NCBI GenBank assembly: GCA_037179335.1
Contig: JAKZHN010000014.1
Coordinates: 248,001-312,000, forward strand
Direction of reading: 5' to 3'
From: Cyclaneusma minus
Lineage: Eukaryota > Ascomycota > Leotiomycetes > Marthamycetales > Marthamycetaceae
Length of the DNA stretch: 64,000 nucleotides
The notes below the pieces were generated by a model that was not told the DNA's origin, made no database searches, and worked only from the letters and a program-made list of their open reading frames with translations. Positions 47,850 through 57,974 of the stretch are shown piece by piece; the first letter of the stretch is position 1, and each line of letters begins with the position of its first letter. The translations under genes and the position numbers were made by a program.

Positions 47850-50648
47850 CTAGATCGCATAGTTCTCCGTATGCAGAAACAATTCATCCTTCCCCTCATC
47901 CCCCCAAATCTCCGCCTGCAACTCCGCCACCGTATTCGCCACATCCACCCGCATGCTCGGTGGCCCACACACAAAAACACAGGTCCTGCGTCCAAAACCA
48001 CCCGGCTTGCCATCATACCGCGTCCGGCTCATCTCTTTCAGCATATAGCTCAAGTCCGGCCTGCCATACTCTGTCGACCACCCCGCTTTCTTCGGTTTTG
48101 GCATAAACGCAAAGCGCATGAGGTTTTTCTGGAATAGTGTTGGTGTGCTGGGGAAGCCGAAATCAAAGTTTGATGCCGGTGGCATGGATGTGCTCGCGTT
48201 GGGGATGCTGATGTGCAGGTTCGCTTTGGGATCGCGCGTGTGGGCTTGTGCGGGCGCCTTGGGATAGGGCAGAGCTTGGGCTTCCTCTTCCTTTTGCTGT
48301 GCTTTTTGCTCTTTCTTGGAGAGTCTTCCATTCTTGCCTAAGCTTGGAGCGGTTGGCGGAGGGGGAAAGTGTGTTGTGAGTTGAGACTCGGACTGAGTTG
48401 ATGGCGAGTAGGCTGTCGTGCCGCCAAAACTCGAGGGTGGGCCTACCGGGGGTGAAGAGACGCTGTTCGGGTCGTATGATTGTGACAAGCGATTTGCGTT
48501 TCGGGGCGATCCTGGGGCGTAGTTAAAGTGAGGCGTATTGCGGCCAGAAGAAATGGGAGGGTAGTGGAAGGGTTGCACGATTGCTTCATGGGGAGCAAAG
48601 AATTTCCGGGTGTCGCTGTGGTCATCTCGTGGCTTTTCCGTATAGTGGCCCCCTTCGAGCTTTCTTAGAGAAGCCTGGTGTGCCAGACTTGGGTCTTTGT
48701 ACTCTGGTGTTGGAGGCATCCTTGGTTGGAGATACTTCTGTTGCGGCAAAGATGTTATAGCGTCTTCATTCTCTTCCCTCAGTTCCCGTTCCCTTTCTGC
48801 GTCGCCTTGGGCTTCGTCTCTGATCATAGCTGAATTTCGCTTCGAAGCGATTCCTGCCACAAAACCATCCAATTTGTCATGGAGAGCCATGCTAAGTGGT
48901 CTGGAGGCTCGTTCGCTCATTCCCATACCTCTCTGCTGCCTCTTTGCTGCAGTAACGTAGAATTGGCAAGTGACTGTCTCGGGTGGAGCGAATTCTCGAC
49001 AGATCCTCAACTCCTCCTTGAACCAATCCATTGCTTCTAGTCTTTTCAATGACCAAACAACTTCTATATTCTTGGTCACAGCTTTTCCATCTCTCATCCT
49101 CTTAATCAAGTTCAACAACTGCGACACAATGGAAGTAATACCACTCCCTCCCGCAATCAGAACAACAGTGTCGAAAGCTGCAAGTTCTCGTTGCATACCA
49201 CCGTACGGGCCTTCCAAGAAAGCACGGTATGTCTTGAAGGGTCCTTTCTCGATGGCGGTGTTAAGCACTTTCCTGGTGAATCCACCAAATGGCCGGAAAA
49301 CCAATGTGCAGTCACGGTAAGCCTCACCGTACTCAGACGGGAAGTCTTCACTGCAAAGGGAGGATATCGTGAAAGGATGGTTCTCGAAGAAGGAGATGCC
49401 GGGCATTCTGAGGTACACATACTGTCCTGGTCTCCACTTCATCTGCGTTGGCACTGTTACTTTGATGCAATTCTCAGCCATCAATGTGATAGCGGCTTCA
49501 TCTCCAACAAGCCATGACAGCCTTCGAGGATTTGTCCAGTTCGTGTTGAAGAGCCGGGTGCAATACGCCAAGGCCCATATTGCGACTGTTGCGTAAAGGT
49601 AGCCCCACGAATTCAGGTAGTTCTTGGTGTGCCAGAAGAGCATGGCGATGAACACGATGGCAGCTGGAATATGCAGAATCACAAAGAGCTCGTATGCTGC
49701 TGATCTGATAATAGGCAAAGACGCTACGCATAGCCATATCAGCGGGACCAGGCAAGCGATTCCGGAGCCATAAACGATACCACTGCCAGGAGGGAACAGC
49801 TTCGCGTAAACTCCTAAGTAACCGTCGTTCCACACGGGCTGGACGTAGAACGGAATGGTATGAACCAAGCACATGAAGAGCAGTAGGTAACCACCGTATC
49901 GATGGAAGACACCGAGCCGGTCGTGGCCGATTCCAGTAATCCAGGAAATGATGTTGGATTTCATGCTGAGTGCAACAATCCATGGAACCATAGCGACGCC
50001 AATCATTCCAGCTCGAATTGCCAGAGGTGGAGATCCGTACTGAATGTCTTGCCAATAGAGGGGCTTCTGGAGAAAGCAGTATGTTGCGATGAACGCAATT
50101 GCGATGGCTATGATCATTACTACAGCCAATGAAGGAAAGCTGAGTCTCCTTTTCCGCCAGTGTAGTTCTGGAATTGGCCGATAGAAGATCCATCTGAACA
50201 GCGCCAGCGTGTCGTTGATGGGCCCAACTGATGCTATGGTCGACTGCCACTGTAATGCTGGCATCTCCTTCTCCCTATCTCGCCCGTTCCGTGGAAAAAG
50301 CTCGTCGGCGGTTCTTCCTGTCTGCATTTCCGCCATCGTGGAGTAGTCCACCTCCCGATAAAATTGCTCCAATTGCCTTTCCGTCTCTTGCTTCCATATT
50401 GCCTGCCGAATTTTGTCATTCCACAGGTGATATATACGAGTCACGGCAACTAGTACGAGAAGCACCACGCAGAAATATGTCCACCCCAAAGCATATTTTC
50501 CAGATTTCGACCAAGGATCTAGAGTGTCTGCTTCTACAAGACCCGGAGGGCTGGTAGCTGTGAGAGGTATGTAGATTCGCTTCGCCAGATCAGCCGCTGT
50601 CCGCGAGGACTCGACTATCTCCTCTGCCGTTCGCTCCGACGTAGACAT
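47850..50648 (-). CDS. Ferric reductase-like transmembrane protein (FRE/NOX superfamily)
   Basis: Flavocytochrome that passes electrons from NADPH through FAD and two hemes across the membrane, usually to ferric iron outside the cell. It is a single exon of 932 residues. An N-terminal membrane helix lies at about 53-75; the ferric reductase core spans about 170-370 with paired heme histidines 249/263 and 326/340 (HRYGGYLLLFMCLVH and HIPAAIVFIAMLFWH), each 14 apart as expected. The FAD motif HPFTISS is at about 424 and the nucleotide motif GGSGIT at about 500; the terminal CGPPSM is at 894 and the protein ends with an aromatic residue near the C-terminus (ENYAI). Odd: about 275 residues of low-complexity Pro/Ser/Glu-rich sequence (570-845) split the NADPH-binding domain. 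It is divergent from the Rab escort gene. Confidence 0.93.
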   Translation of the reverse strand: MSTSERTAEEIVESSRTAADLAKRIYIPLTATSPPGLVEADTLDPWSKSGKYALGWTYFCVVLLVLVAVTRIYHLWNDKIRQAIWKQETERQLEQFYREVDYSTMAEMQTGRTADELFPRNGRDREKEMPALQWQSTIASVGPINDTLALFRWIFYRPIPELHWRKRRLSFPSLAVVMIIAIAIAFIATYCFLQKPLYWQDIQYGSPPLAIRAGMIGVAMVPWIVALSMKSNIISWITGIGHDRLGVFHRYGGYLLLFMCLVHTIPFYVQPVWNDGYLGVYAKLFPPGSGIVYGSGIACLVPLIWLCVASLPIIRSAAYELFVILHIPAAIVFIAMLFWHTKNYLNSWGYLYATVAIWALAYCTRLFNTNWTNPRRLSWLVGDEAAITLMAENCIKVTVPTQMKWRPGQYVYLRMPGISFFENHPFTISSLCSEDFPSEYGEAYRDCTLVFRPFGGFTRKVLNTAIEKGPFKTYRAFLEGPYGGMQRELAAFDTVVLIAGGSGITSIVSQLLNLIKRMRDGKAVTKNIEVVWSLKRLEAMDWFKEELRICREFAPPETVTCQFYVTAAKRQQRGMGMSERASRPLSMALHDKLDGFVAGIASKRNSAMIRDEAQGDAERERELREENEDAITSLPQQKYLQPRMPPTPEYKDPSLAHQASLRKLEGGHYTEKPRDDHSDTRKFFAPHEAIVQPFHYPPISSGRNTPHFNYAPGSPRNANRLSQSYDPNSVSSPPVGPPSSFGGTTAYSPSTQSESQLTTHFPPPPTAPSLGKNGRLSKKEQKAQQKEEEAQALPYPKAPAQAHTRDPKANLHISIPNASTSMPPASNFDFGFPSTPTLFQKNLMRFAFMPKPKKAGWSTEYGRPDLSYMLKEMSRTRYDGKPGGFGRRTCVFVCGPPSMRVDVANTVAELQAEIWGDEGKDELFLHTENYAI

Positions 50649-52495
50649 GTCTGCGGAGCAAGGCTGTCGCCTGGCCTATGTTGGAAATGGGTATGTCGTA
50701 GACCAAGTCAGACCCACAGAGCTATGACCTCCGGGTTCCGCTGTGCTCGAGAGCAATCGCGATGGAGATGAGACCTCGGTCGAATGGGTATCCGAAAATC
50801 TGGGATGTCGCTACGAGGCCGTAGGCATCAGGGTGAGAGTTCGCCGGTGATCTGGACAGCGCAAAACGCAGGCTATGGGTATATGATTGAAGTCGAGATT
50901 GCAAAGGCAGAGATATACCAGATCCCTCACATTCCAAAAAGACACGATCAAAAGCGAATGTGGGGTTGGCGAGAGAAGGCCGTGAGAAAAAGAGATGACG
51001 GACGGAGGCAGAAGAAGAGGGGATCTGAGAGTCGCAATAGGCAGCAGATAAGGCGGTGTCGAGGTTGTTGGCAAGAAGTCTGCGTAGTGGAGTGATGAGA
51101 CGGGCCAATCCGAGTGAGCACACGGTTCCTGCAGGTGACTTGCTTGAGTGCCACGAGAAATTGAGTGTGGGGAAGAGTTCGGCTTGGTGTTCACACAGCA
51201 TTTCGCATTAGACGGCACACAGTCCCATCGCCGGCGGTTGCATGCAGTCAGGCATTGGTCCGAGGTCGATTCCAGATGGACAAAACGACAGAAAGGTCAC
51301 CAACACCTCTCACGGCATCTGGCCCCGTTTCCAGCCTGTGCAAAACAAATTGCGCCACTAGGTAGTAGGTAAGAAACAGACTGAAGGGCCACTTGAGGTG
51401 ATGAGATGACAGAGGAAGAGAACAAGAGGAAGGCGCTGGAGCTTGAGATCTTTCACTTGGAGGCCACAAGATGACGAGATGCCGAACTCACTCTGAGTCT
51501 GAGCAGCTGGCTTTCCAGTTTCCAGCTCTTCAACGGGGTCGTTCATGATGGAGTGCTGCAAGCTGCTGCCAGTGGTCGATTCTCCCCGCTTCGATTGGCA
51601 TGATCGGGACCTTGCTCGGCCTGGCCGCCGCGCGTTCGCCACCCGCAGGCAGACTTGCAGACCACATCTCGAGCACATTGGTCAAGTGTCGTGATGATGG
51701 CAGAAGCTGAGCGGCAAATGCGCCCGTCTGATTGGCGATGGAAGGTGTGGCCTACATACATGTAGGGTACGGCGGACCGCAGCACTAACTTGGCTACCCA
51801 GGGTCTGTGCTCTGGGCATCAATCAATCTTTACCATCGTGCAGACTGGGAACGTGGTGTGAACCGTGTGACCATTCAATTCTTCGCAAGTGATATGTAGC
51901 CGCCGAGTTACTTGTGTGTCCGAATGTGGCAATTTGTCCTATGTAAGATCAGTGCACGAACATACTCTCAATTACTCCGAATATTCCCAGTGATTCAGAT
52001 CGAGGAGAGCCCAAGAATACTCTCAGTGACGAGGGATATCCGAAGAACATCGAAGACAGGTGATGATGTCGAAAGAAGTAAAAAGACACGAGGAGAGCCC
52101 ATACTCGGAAAAATCGCAATTCTTCGCGGAAAACAAGTTCATCGATCCATAGCTCGTCTGTACCATCCATTACGAACCGCTTCCTTCAAGGGTTATTTCC
52201 AGAGCAGTAGATACAGGACGCTGATTTAGTCTTCATCCGACCGCGAGAGCCCTACTGAAAGAGCCCTCTCGCGCAGCATGCAGACGGAAGTGCTGGTGCA
52301 ATGCTGTGATGGGGCCAGATGTGGTTGGAAAAAGAAGAACATTGAAGTCCGAAAATTGTCGTTGAAGTATTTCCGAGCCGCAGCTGCTTAGTAATCTTTG
52401 CGCTAATGGGTGGGGCTTCAAGCTGACCCAAATTTCTCACAAGTCCTGTCGCAAACACGAGCCTTCACCATTTCCTTCAAATCCACCACAAAATC
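50649..52495. other. Divergent intergenic region, ferric reductase / Rab escort protein
   Basis: About 1.85 kb without a convincing gene; frames of up to 159 codons overlap on both strands around 50.7-51.2 kb and resemble leader or shadow sequence. It contains a small array of the 19-bp repeat at 51,961-52,045. Confidence 0.5.
51961..52045. repeat. 19-bp minisatellite family, locus 1
   Basis: Degenerate units CATACTCTCAATTACTCCG, AATATTCCCAGTGATTCAG, then more diverged ones containing AATACTCTCAGTGACGAG. The period and core words match the large array at 63,073. Confidence 0.6.
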
Positions 52496-54370
52496 ATGGA
52501 ATCGCTCAGCGAGATTCCTTGGGATGTTGTGATCTCGGGCACGGGACTGCAGCAGTCTCTGCTTGCACTGTAAGGCCAATCCCCAATCCATGCCTGGTAA
52601 AATGTCAATTCTGACTGACGCAGCCCTCGATGAAGATCTCTGTCTCGATCGGGGAAGAAAATACTACACGTCGATGCCAATGACTACTATGGCGGCGTTG
52701 ATGCTGCGTTCAGCCTGCAAGAAGCTGAAGAATGGGATCGCGCCATCAAATTGAAGGGTGCGTTAAGTCCTTCTCATGACGATGGCAGCAGTTCCTGATC
52801 AAGCTCTCCAGACTCGGCCGGTCTAGCCGCCCAACATTTTACCGCCACAGAGATTGTGAGGTCTGATGTGGAGTCCGAGAACGAAGCTGGGAAGCTGTCC
52901 TTCTCTCGAGCCTACACGTTGTCTCTGTCACCACAGATAATCTACGCAAGGTCGAAGCTTCTCTCACAGCTGGTCTCCTCAAAGGTCTATCGCCAACTCG
53001 AATTCCAGGCAGTTGGCAACTGGTGGATCTACGAAGCATCTCCGGAGTCTGCTGATGGAGTTCTGAGGCGTCTACCAAATGGCCGAGAAGATGTGTTCAC
53101 CGACAAGGGCATCGACTTGAGGGCTAAGCGGTCGCTGATGAAGTTCTTGAAGTTCGTCGTCGACTACGAGAACCAAACAGACATCTGGCAAGCACACGCC
53201 GCCGATGCACTACCAGACTTCCTGGCCCATCAGTTTCAGCTCCCAGCTTCTCTACAGACTGTCATCACGGCCCTGACTTTGTCACTGTCGCAGCCTCAGG
53301 AGACGACCGTCGAGTACTCTTTGCCTCGCATAGCACGGCATCTCACCTCGATTGGAGTCTTCGGCCCTGGATTCGGTGCTGTACTTCCAAAGTGGGGAGG
53401 CGGCTCAGAAATATCTCAAGTGGCATGCCGAGCTGGAGCCGTCGGTGGTGGTGTCTATATTTTAGGCACTGGTGTCAAGAATACTGAACGGTCCGCGGAC
53501 TCGGACTCGATCAAAATTGCTCTCACAAACGACGAGACGGTACACACGAAGATGTATGTGGATTCTTCCACCGCAACCATCGGATCCGTGCAGGCTGTCA
53601 AGTCGATCACCATCGTCTCTTCGCCTCTGTCTCGTCTATTTGTGACAACGGTTGAAGGCGCACCTATTCCTGCTGTTACTGTCGTTGTCTTCCCAGCAGG
53701 CAGTCTGACTGTTGCGGGCACTCTTCAGACACATCCTGTGTATATCACTGTCCATTCATCAGAGACCGGAGAGTGTCCACAAGGACAATGTGAGTAGCCA
53801 TTTCCTGATCCAGTCGCCTCAACTTCTTCTCCCCCAAGCATTAAATGATGAATCAATCTTACGAATACTTATCTACATTGTCTGAAACTCAATGACGAAC
53901 GAACCTCTGACAACCTGATAATGCTCTATCCCAATACACATGTTCACTATATTTGACACTCAGAATGTTGGTACAGCGGCTAACAAGTACAACCAGGCAT
54001 TCTCTATGCGACAACCATGTCGGATTCCGCGCCCGCCGCCTCGCGTCTTCGCCTCGCCATTGAGACCCTGCTTCAAACCAGTGGCGGTGAGGGCGATCCA
54101 GCAAAAATACTGTGGCAACTTAATTACACGCAGCGCGAAAGTGCCAAGGAGACCGTCATTGAAGGCAACAGATTCTCAATGCCGCAATCGGGACTAGATC
54201 TTGCTTTCAATGACGGGATGCTTGATACGGTCGAGGAGGCATGGAAAATGGTCATGGAGTCTGGGTCTGGATTAGGCGCTGATCAGCCAGAGCAGGCAGA
54301 AGTTTCTCTTCCAGGCTTTATGCAGTTCGAAGAACGGGCACAGGTGGGACAACAGGACGACGATGATTGA
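52496..54370 (+). CDS. mrs6: Rab escort protein (geranylgeranyl transferase component A)
   Basis: Presents newly made Rab GTPases to Rab geranylgeranyl transferase and delivers the prenylated Rabs to membranes; GDI/REP family. Exons 52,496-52,569, 52,636-52,757, 52,812-53,789 and 53,997-54,370 give 515 residues with consistent phases. The N-terminal dinucleotide-fold motif VVISGTGLQQSLLAL continues, across intron 1, into LSRSGKKILHVDANDYYGG. LSPQIIYARSKLL and VYRQLEFQAVGNWW follow, and FGPGFGAVLPKWGGGSEISQ is the central family segment. The last exon adds the helical C-terminus with AKILWQLNYTQ and an acidic end. Intron 1 uses the AG at 52,635; the AG fourteen bases earlier would meet an in-frame TGA. 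Confidence 0.92.
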
Positions 54371-54971
54371 TCCTAAAGGAGTTCTTTCACGTGATACGAG
54401 TTATGATACGGAGGTTCTACCAACAGTACCGGTGCATGGAGTTGGTGTTTGGAGTAAGCGGTAACGCTTTCCAAGAGGAGTTGCTCTACTTTCATGAATA
54501 AGAACAGTGACACGAAAGCTCCCTTGTCTTCTTCCTGAATGTGATATAAGAATACTATCATGAACGCCGCATGAACTTTGTCGACGAGGCCCACTTGTGG
54601 TAACAATTCTCGTGTGTACACGGTATATCAATCACTGGAGACATTCTATTTATTAGGGATATTCTTAACCATTAGGAAATAGGAATATTTTTTGTCACTC
54701 GGAGTATTCCTGGCCACTCAGAAAACTCGGGAATATTTCTAGTTATTCGAAGGGACCGATGTGACTGCGCGGCAACTACTGAAATCAGCTGTCCATCATC
54801 GTAAAAGTTTTGCCATACTCATCTTAGATCCGTGATTCCATGCCCGGTATTCCAGCTCGCATGAAAAACCTTTGCCAGACCCCAGGGAGCCGAAACGCCT
54901 CGCTATGCAGCAAAAGGACTCCTTTTATCCGCGTCTACTATATTGTTCTTTCCCACGCATAAGGTATCCCG
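54371..54971. other. Tail-to-tail region, Rab escort / cyclophilin
   Basis: No gene is seen in 600 bp between two converging genes. It holds a degenerate 19-bp repeat array at 54,630-54,752. Confidence 0.55.
54630..54752. repeat. 19-bp minisatellite family, locus 2
   Basis: Units include GATATTCTTAACCATTAGG, AATATTTTTTGTCACTCGG and AGTATTCCTGGCCACTCAG, each 19 bp, separated by short interruptions. It lies in the shared 3' region of the Rab escort and cyclophilin genes. Confidence 0.65.
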
Positions 54972-55557
54972 TCAGACCTCCGTCTCAATAACCTTCGCCC
55001 ATTCAATCTCGACCTTCTCAACCGGCCTATCCTCCGAATCGGTCCCGACCAGGCCAATTTGCCGTACGGTCCTCAGTCCCCTCGTGACACGTCCAAATAT
55101 AGTATGTTTTCCGTCGAGCCAAGGGGTTGGCGCAAGCGTAATGAAGAACTGCGAACCGTTGGTATTTGGGCCCGCATTCGCCATGCTTAGTATGCCGGCG
55201 CCGGTGTGTTTCAGAGCGGGCGAGATCTCGTCTTCAAACTTCTCGCCGTAGATGGACGAGCCGCCGCGGCCGGTGCCGGTGGGATCGCCGGCTTGGATCA
55301 TGAAGTTGGGGATGATGCGGTGGATGGGTGTGCTGCTAAAGTAGCCGCGACGCGAGAGAGTTTCGAAGTTTTTGCAGGTCTGGGAAAGGGGTTAGCAAGG
55401 GGCAGGCTGGATGAGAAAATTCCACGTACCTTGGGGGCATGGTCGTAGTAGAGCTCGACGACTATGGTGCCCTGTATCAGGGTTAGTGACTTCATACTGA
55501 GAAGGATCGGAGGGGCAGCCTTGCCATAGTAGTCTTGATCTCGACCTGTGTTGTCAT
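54972..55557 (-). CDS. Peptidyl-prolyl cis-trans isomerase, PPIL1-like cyclophilin
   Basis: Single-domain cyclophilin; the closest pattern is PPIL1/Cyp1, a spliceosome-associated isomerase. Exons 55,557-55,525, 55,471-55,430 and 55,379-54,972 give 160 residues, close to the family's usual 160-166. The start MTTQVEIKTTMGTIVVELY matches the family, and catalytic residues are in FSSTPIHRIIPNFMIQAGD (Arg of HRI), NGSQFFITLAPTPWLDGKH and FGRV. Odd: intron 1 appears to be a GC-AG intron (donor GCAAGG, branch-like CTAAC, acceptor ACAG, 53 bp). The only GT alternative leaves a 26-bp intron, too short to splice. Confidence 0.93.
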
Positions 55558-56234
55558 CTTGGGCGCCTCGGGTGATTGAAGTCGGTTGTCAGGGATCTGT
55601 TGATGCGACACAGAAGACGTGTGTGCAAGAAGCCAGTCATATGATGGGAGGCTACGAAGCTGGGAATAGCTTCCAAACCAGAGTGGACAGTTTCTGGCAC
55701 CTGGCGACAAGGCTGGCTGCTACTAGCGCCAACTGAGCTTGGGAGGTGCGTAGCAGCGTCACCTTCAAGTTGCGACAAGGCTGTGCACGAAATATAGGGC
55801 GGTAACGCAAAAGAAGAAGAAGAAGCCGAAGACGGCTGGGTTTAGGTGATATGCTTGTCTTATTCCCAATCATTTGGGATATTCCTAATCACTTAAATTA
55901 TTCCCAATTATTTGGGATATTCCAAATGACCTGGGAATACAAGTTGCATATGGACTTTTTTCATCCCACTGTATTTACAAGGACCCTTCCCAGCTCGTAG
56001 CCTCGACCCATTTGTTGTCTCTTTGACAAGCGCCTCCAGGAATGGCTGCCACACCTTGTCTATTGGTCTTCTCTATTGAGGCCCAAACTTAGACGACTTC
56101 TTGTTTGCGACAGCCCATGTTGCGTTAAGGTACCGGCTACCTCTGCACATCTGCACAACGGACCACCACCTCTCCGCACCCTTCGCAAGAGCCCTTCCTC
56201 AACCAGCTCTTCAGACTCTCTCAAACCAGTCGCC
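55558..56234. promoter_or_regulatory. Divergent promoter region, cyclophilin / signal peptide peptidase
   Basis: The two genes start 677 bp apart and face away from each other, so this holds both promoters. A four-unit array of the 19-bp repeat lies at 55,859-55,940. The signal peptide peptidase frame is open upstream to 56,076, without an ATG before 56,235. Confidence 0.5.
55859..55940. repeat. 19-bp minisatellite family, locus 3
   Basis: Four clean units in register: CTTATTCCCAATCATTTGG, GATATTCCTAATCACTTAA, ATTATTCCCAATTATTTGG and GATATTCCAAATGACCTGG. It is situated in a divergent promoter region. Confidence 0.75.
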
Positions 56235-57974
56235 ATGGAGGGCAACAGTCCTTTCTTCCAGTCTGTCGGACGGCTGGCCCACTTTCTCTACCACAATCTC
56301 GACACCATCCAAATGCACCTCCACCTCATCCTCTCTGCCCTCTTTCCCATCTACATCGGATCACACGCCTCTCTGCGACGTCCCTCTTCTGCCGCCCCCA
56401 AAAGCTCCAAGTCTGCCGACAAGCGAACTTCGCCTGAAGACGACGAAGACGACGACGGTCTCGATGATGAGCCAGAACCGGTGATTGAAGGCATGAGCCC
56501 CTCCGACGCAATCCTCTTTCCCATTTTGGCCGGTATCACTCTCTCCGCTCTCTACTTCATCATAAAATGGATGAATGACCCCGCCTTGATTAACAGAATC
56601 ATGGGCTGGTATTTCTCCACTCTTGGAGTATTTGGAGTTGGGAAGTTGGCGGCCGATGCGCTGAATGTTGGCACGACGTTTGTCTTTCCTTCGGTCTGGG
56701 CCGACAGGAAAGGGGAGCTCTACCATGTTGATCAGCAACTTTGCCAGCAGTATACCATACCGGAAGGAGGAGATGCTGCTATACACAAGAAGTTCTGTGA
56801 GGACAAGCCTACACCGCTACCAGGCCTCTGGTCTTCTCTCAACTTGTCAGTTACCAGAAGCAAGGCGATATGGGCCATACGTGCCCTCTTCACCTCGCAC
56901 TGGATTCTTAGGGGATACGTCCACGGCTTTTTATCCCTGAAGCAAAGGGTGAGGATGAACGATGCGATAGGTTTGCTCATAGGAGCGTCTACGATCGCGT
57001 TGTACAACACTCACATCCTGAGCAAAGCATGGTGGTTGACGAATATTATGGGTTTTGGCTTCAGCTACGGAACACTGCAGCTGATGAGCCCGACAAAATT
57101 CAAGACTGGAACACTGGTATTGGCTGGATTGTTCATCTATGATGTTGTCATGGTCTTCTATACACCGATGATGGTCACGGTGGCGACAACACTGGATGTT
57201 CCCATCAAACTCGTCTTCCCAGGTCCGAACCGCGGCAGCATGCTTGGTCTTGGAGATGTCGTGTTGCCAGGTATAGTGATTGCATTAGCTCTCCGCTTCG
57301 ACCTCTACCTCTTCTACCTGCGCAAGACCAGAACCCCATTACCACACTCAGCAACCAGCGAAGCAATTTTAACCAACCCAAGCGAAACCAAGACCAACAA
57401 CCTCCCTGCATACATCGATGCCACCTCGCATTGGGGCGAACGTTTCTGGACTCGATCGTTAGCAAAAGCATCGTATCCAGAGATTGTGAAGGCAGCCACG
57501 TTCCCTAAGCCATATTTCACCGCCTCTATCATTGGCTATGTCCTCGGTCTCCTCTGTACTCTCAGCGTCCTCCACATCTTCCATCACGCACAACCCGCAC
57601 TCCTCTACCTGGTCCCTGGCGTTCTCGGAGCCGTCTGGGGAACTGCACTCGTCCGCGGCGAGATCAAAGAAATGCTCGCCTACGACGAAAGCACCGAATC
57701 TGCAGAAAAAGAAAAAGCAAACGACAAAGGAAATAACAAAGGAAAGGAAGGTGGTTTAAAGAAAGTAATAGGCGGCACTGAGGCAAACGCCAAAGGTGAG
57801 GGAAAAGGACAGAGTGACGAGGAACTGGCCCAGGGCAAGACGGGCGAAGACGGCAAGGGCGAAGAGAAGCGTGGAGAAGATGAGCATGTGAGACATGTCT
57901 TTCTGTTTTCGCTGTCGGAGCCGCGTCGACCGTTGAGCTTGGACAAGTTGTGCGGGTTCGAGAAACCTGAATGA
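56235..57974 (+). CDS. Signal peptide peptidase (intramembrane aspartyl protease)
   Basis: ER presenilin-type protease that cuts signal-peptide remnants and type II helices within the membrane; in several ascomycetes (SppA/Ypf1) it also serves sterol-regulator cleavage and ER quality control. It is a single exon of 579 residues. Catalytic aspartates sit in FIYDVVMVFYTP (Asp 303) and MLGLGDVVLPG (Asp 341), and the PAL motif is in QPALLYLVPG. About nine membrane helices surround them. Residues 55-85 are an acidic low-complexity stretch between the first two helices, and the last 90 residues are a Lys/Glu/Gly-rich cytoplasmic tail. The frame is open upstream to 56,076; the ATG at 56,235 (CGCCATGG) is the first good start. 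Confidence 0.94.
   Translation: MEGNSPFFQSVGRLAHFLYHNLDTIQMHLHLILSALFPIYIGSHASLRRPSSAAPKSSKSADKRTSPEDDEDDDGLDDEPEPVIEGMSPSDAILFPILAGITLSALYFIIKWMNDPALINRIMGWYFSTLGVFGVGKLAADALNVGTTFVFPSVWADRKGELYHVDQQLCQQYTIPEGGDAAIHKKFCEDKPTPLPGLWSSLNLSVTRSKAIWAIRALFTSHWILRGYVHGFLSLKQRVRMNDAIGLLIGASTIALYNTHILSKAWWLTNIMGFGFSYGTLQLMSPTKFKTGTLVLAGLFIYDVVMVFYTPMMVTVATTLDVPIKLVFPGPNRGSMLGLGDVVLPGIVIALALRFDLYLFYLRKTRTPLPHSATSEAILTNPSETKTNNLPAYIDATSHWGERFWTRSLAKASYPEIVKAATFPKPYFTASIIGYVLGLLCTLSVLHIFHHAQPALLYLVPGVLGAVWGTALVRGEIKEMLAYDESTESAEKEKANDKGNNKGKEGGLKKVIGGTEANAKGEGKGQSDEELAQGKTGEDGKGEEKRGEDEHVRHVFLFSLSEPRRPLSLDKLCGFEKPE

Noticed and set aside
47667..48137. 156-codon plus-strand frame
   Set aside because: It overlaps the ferric reductase 3' end in antisense and is Pro/His-rich; a shadow.
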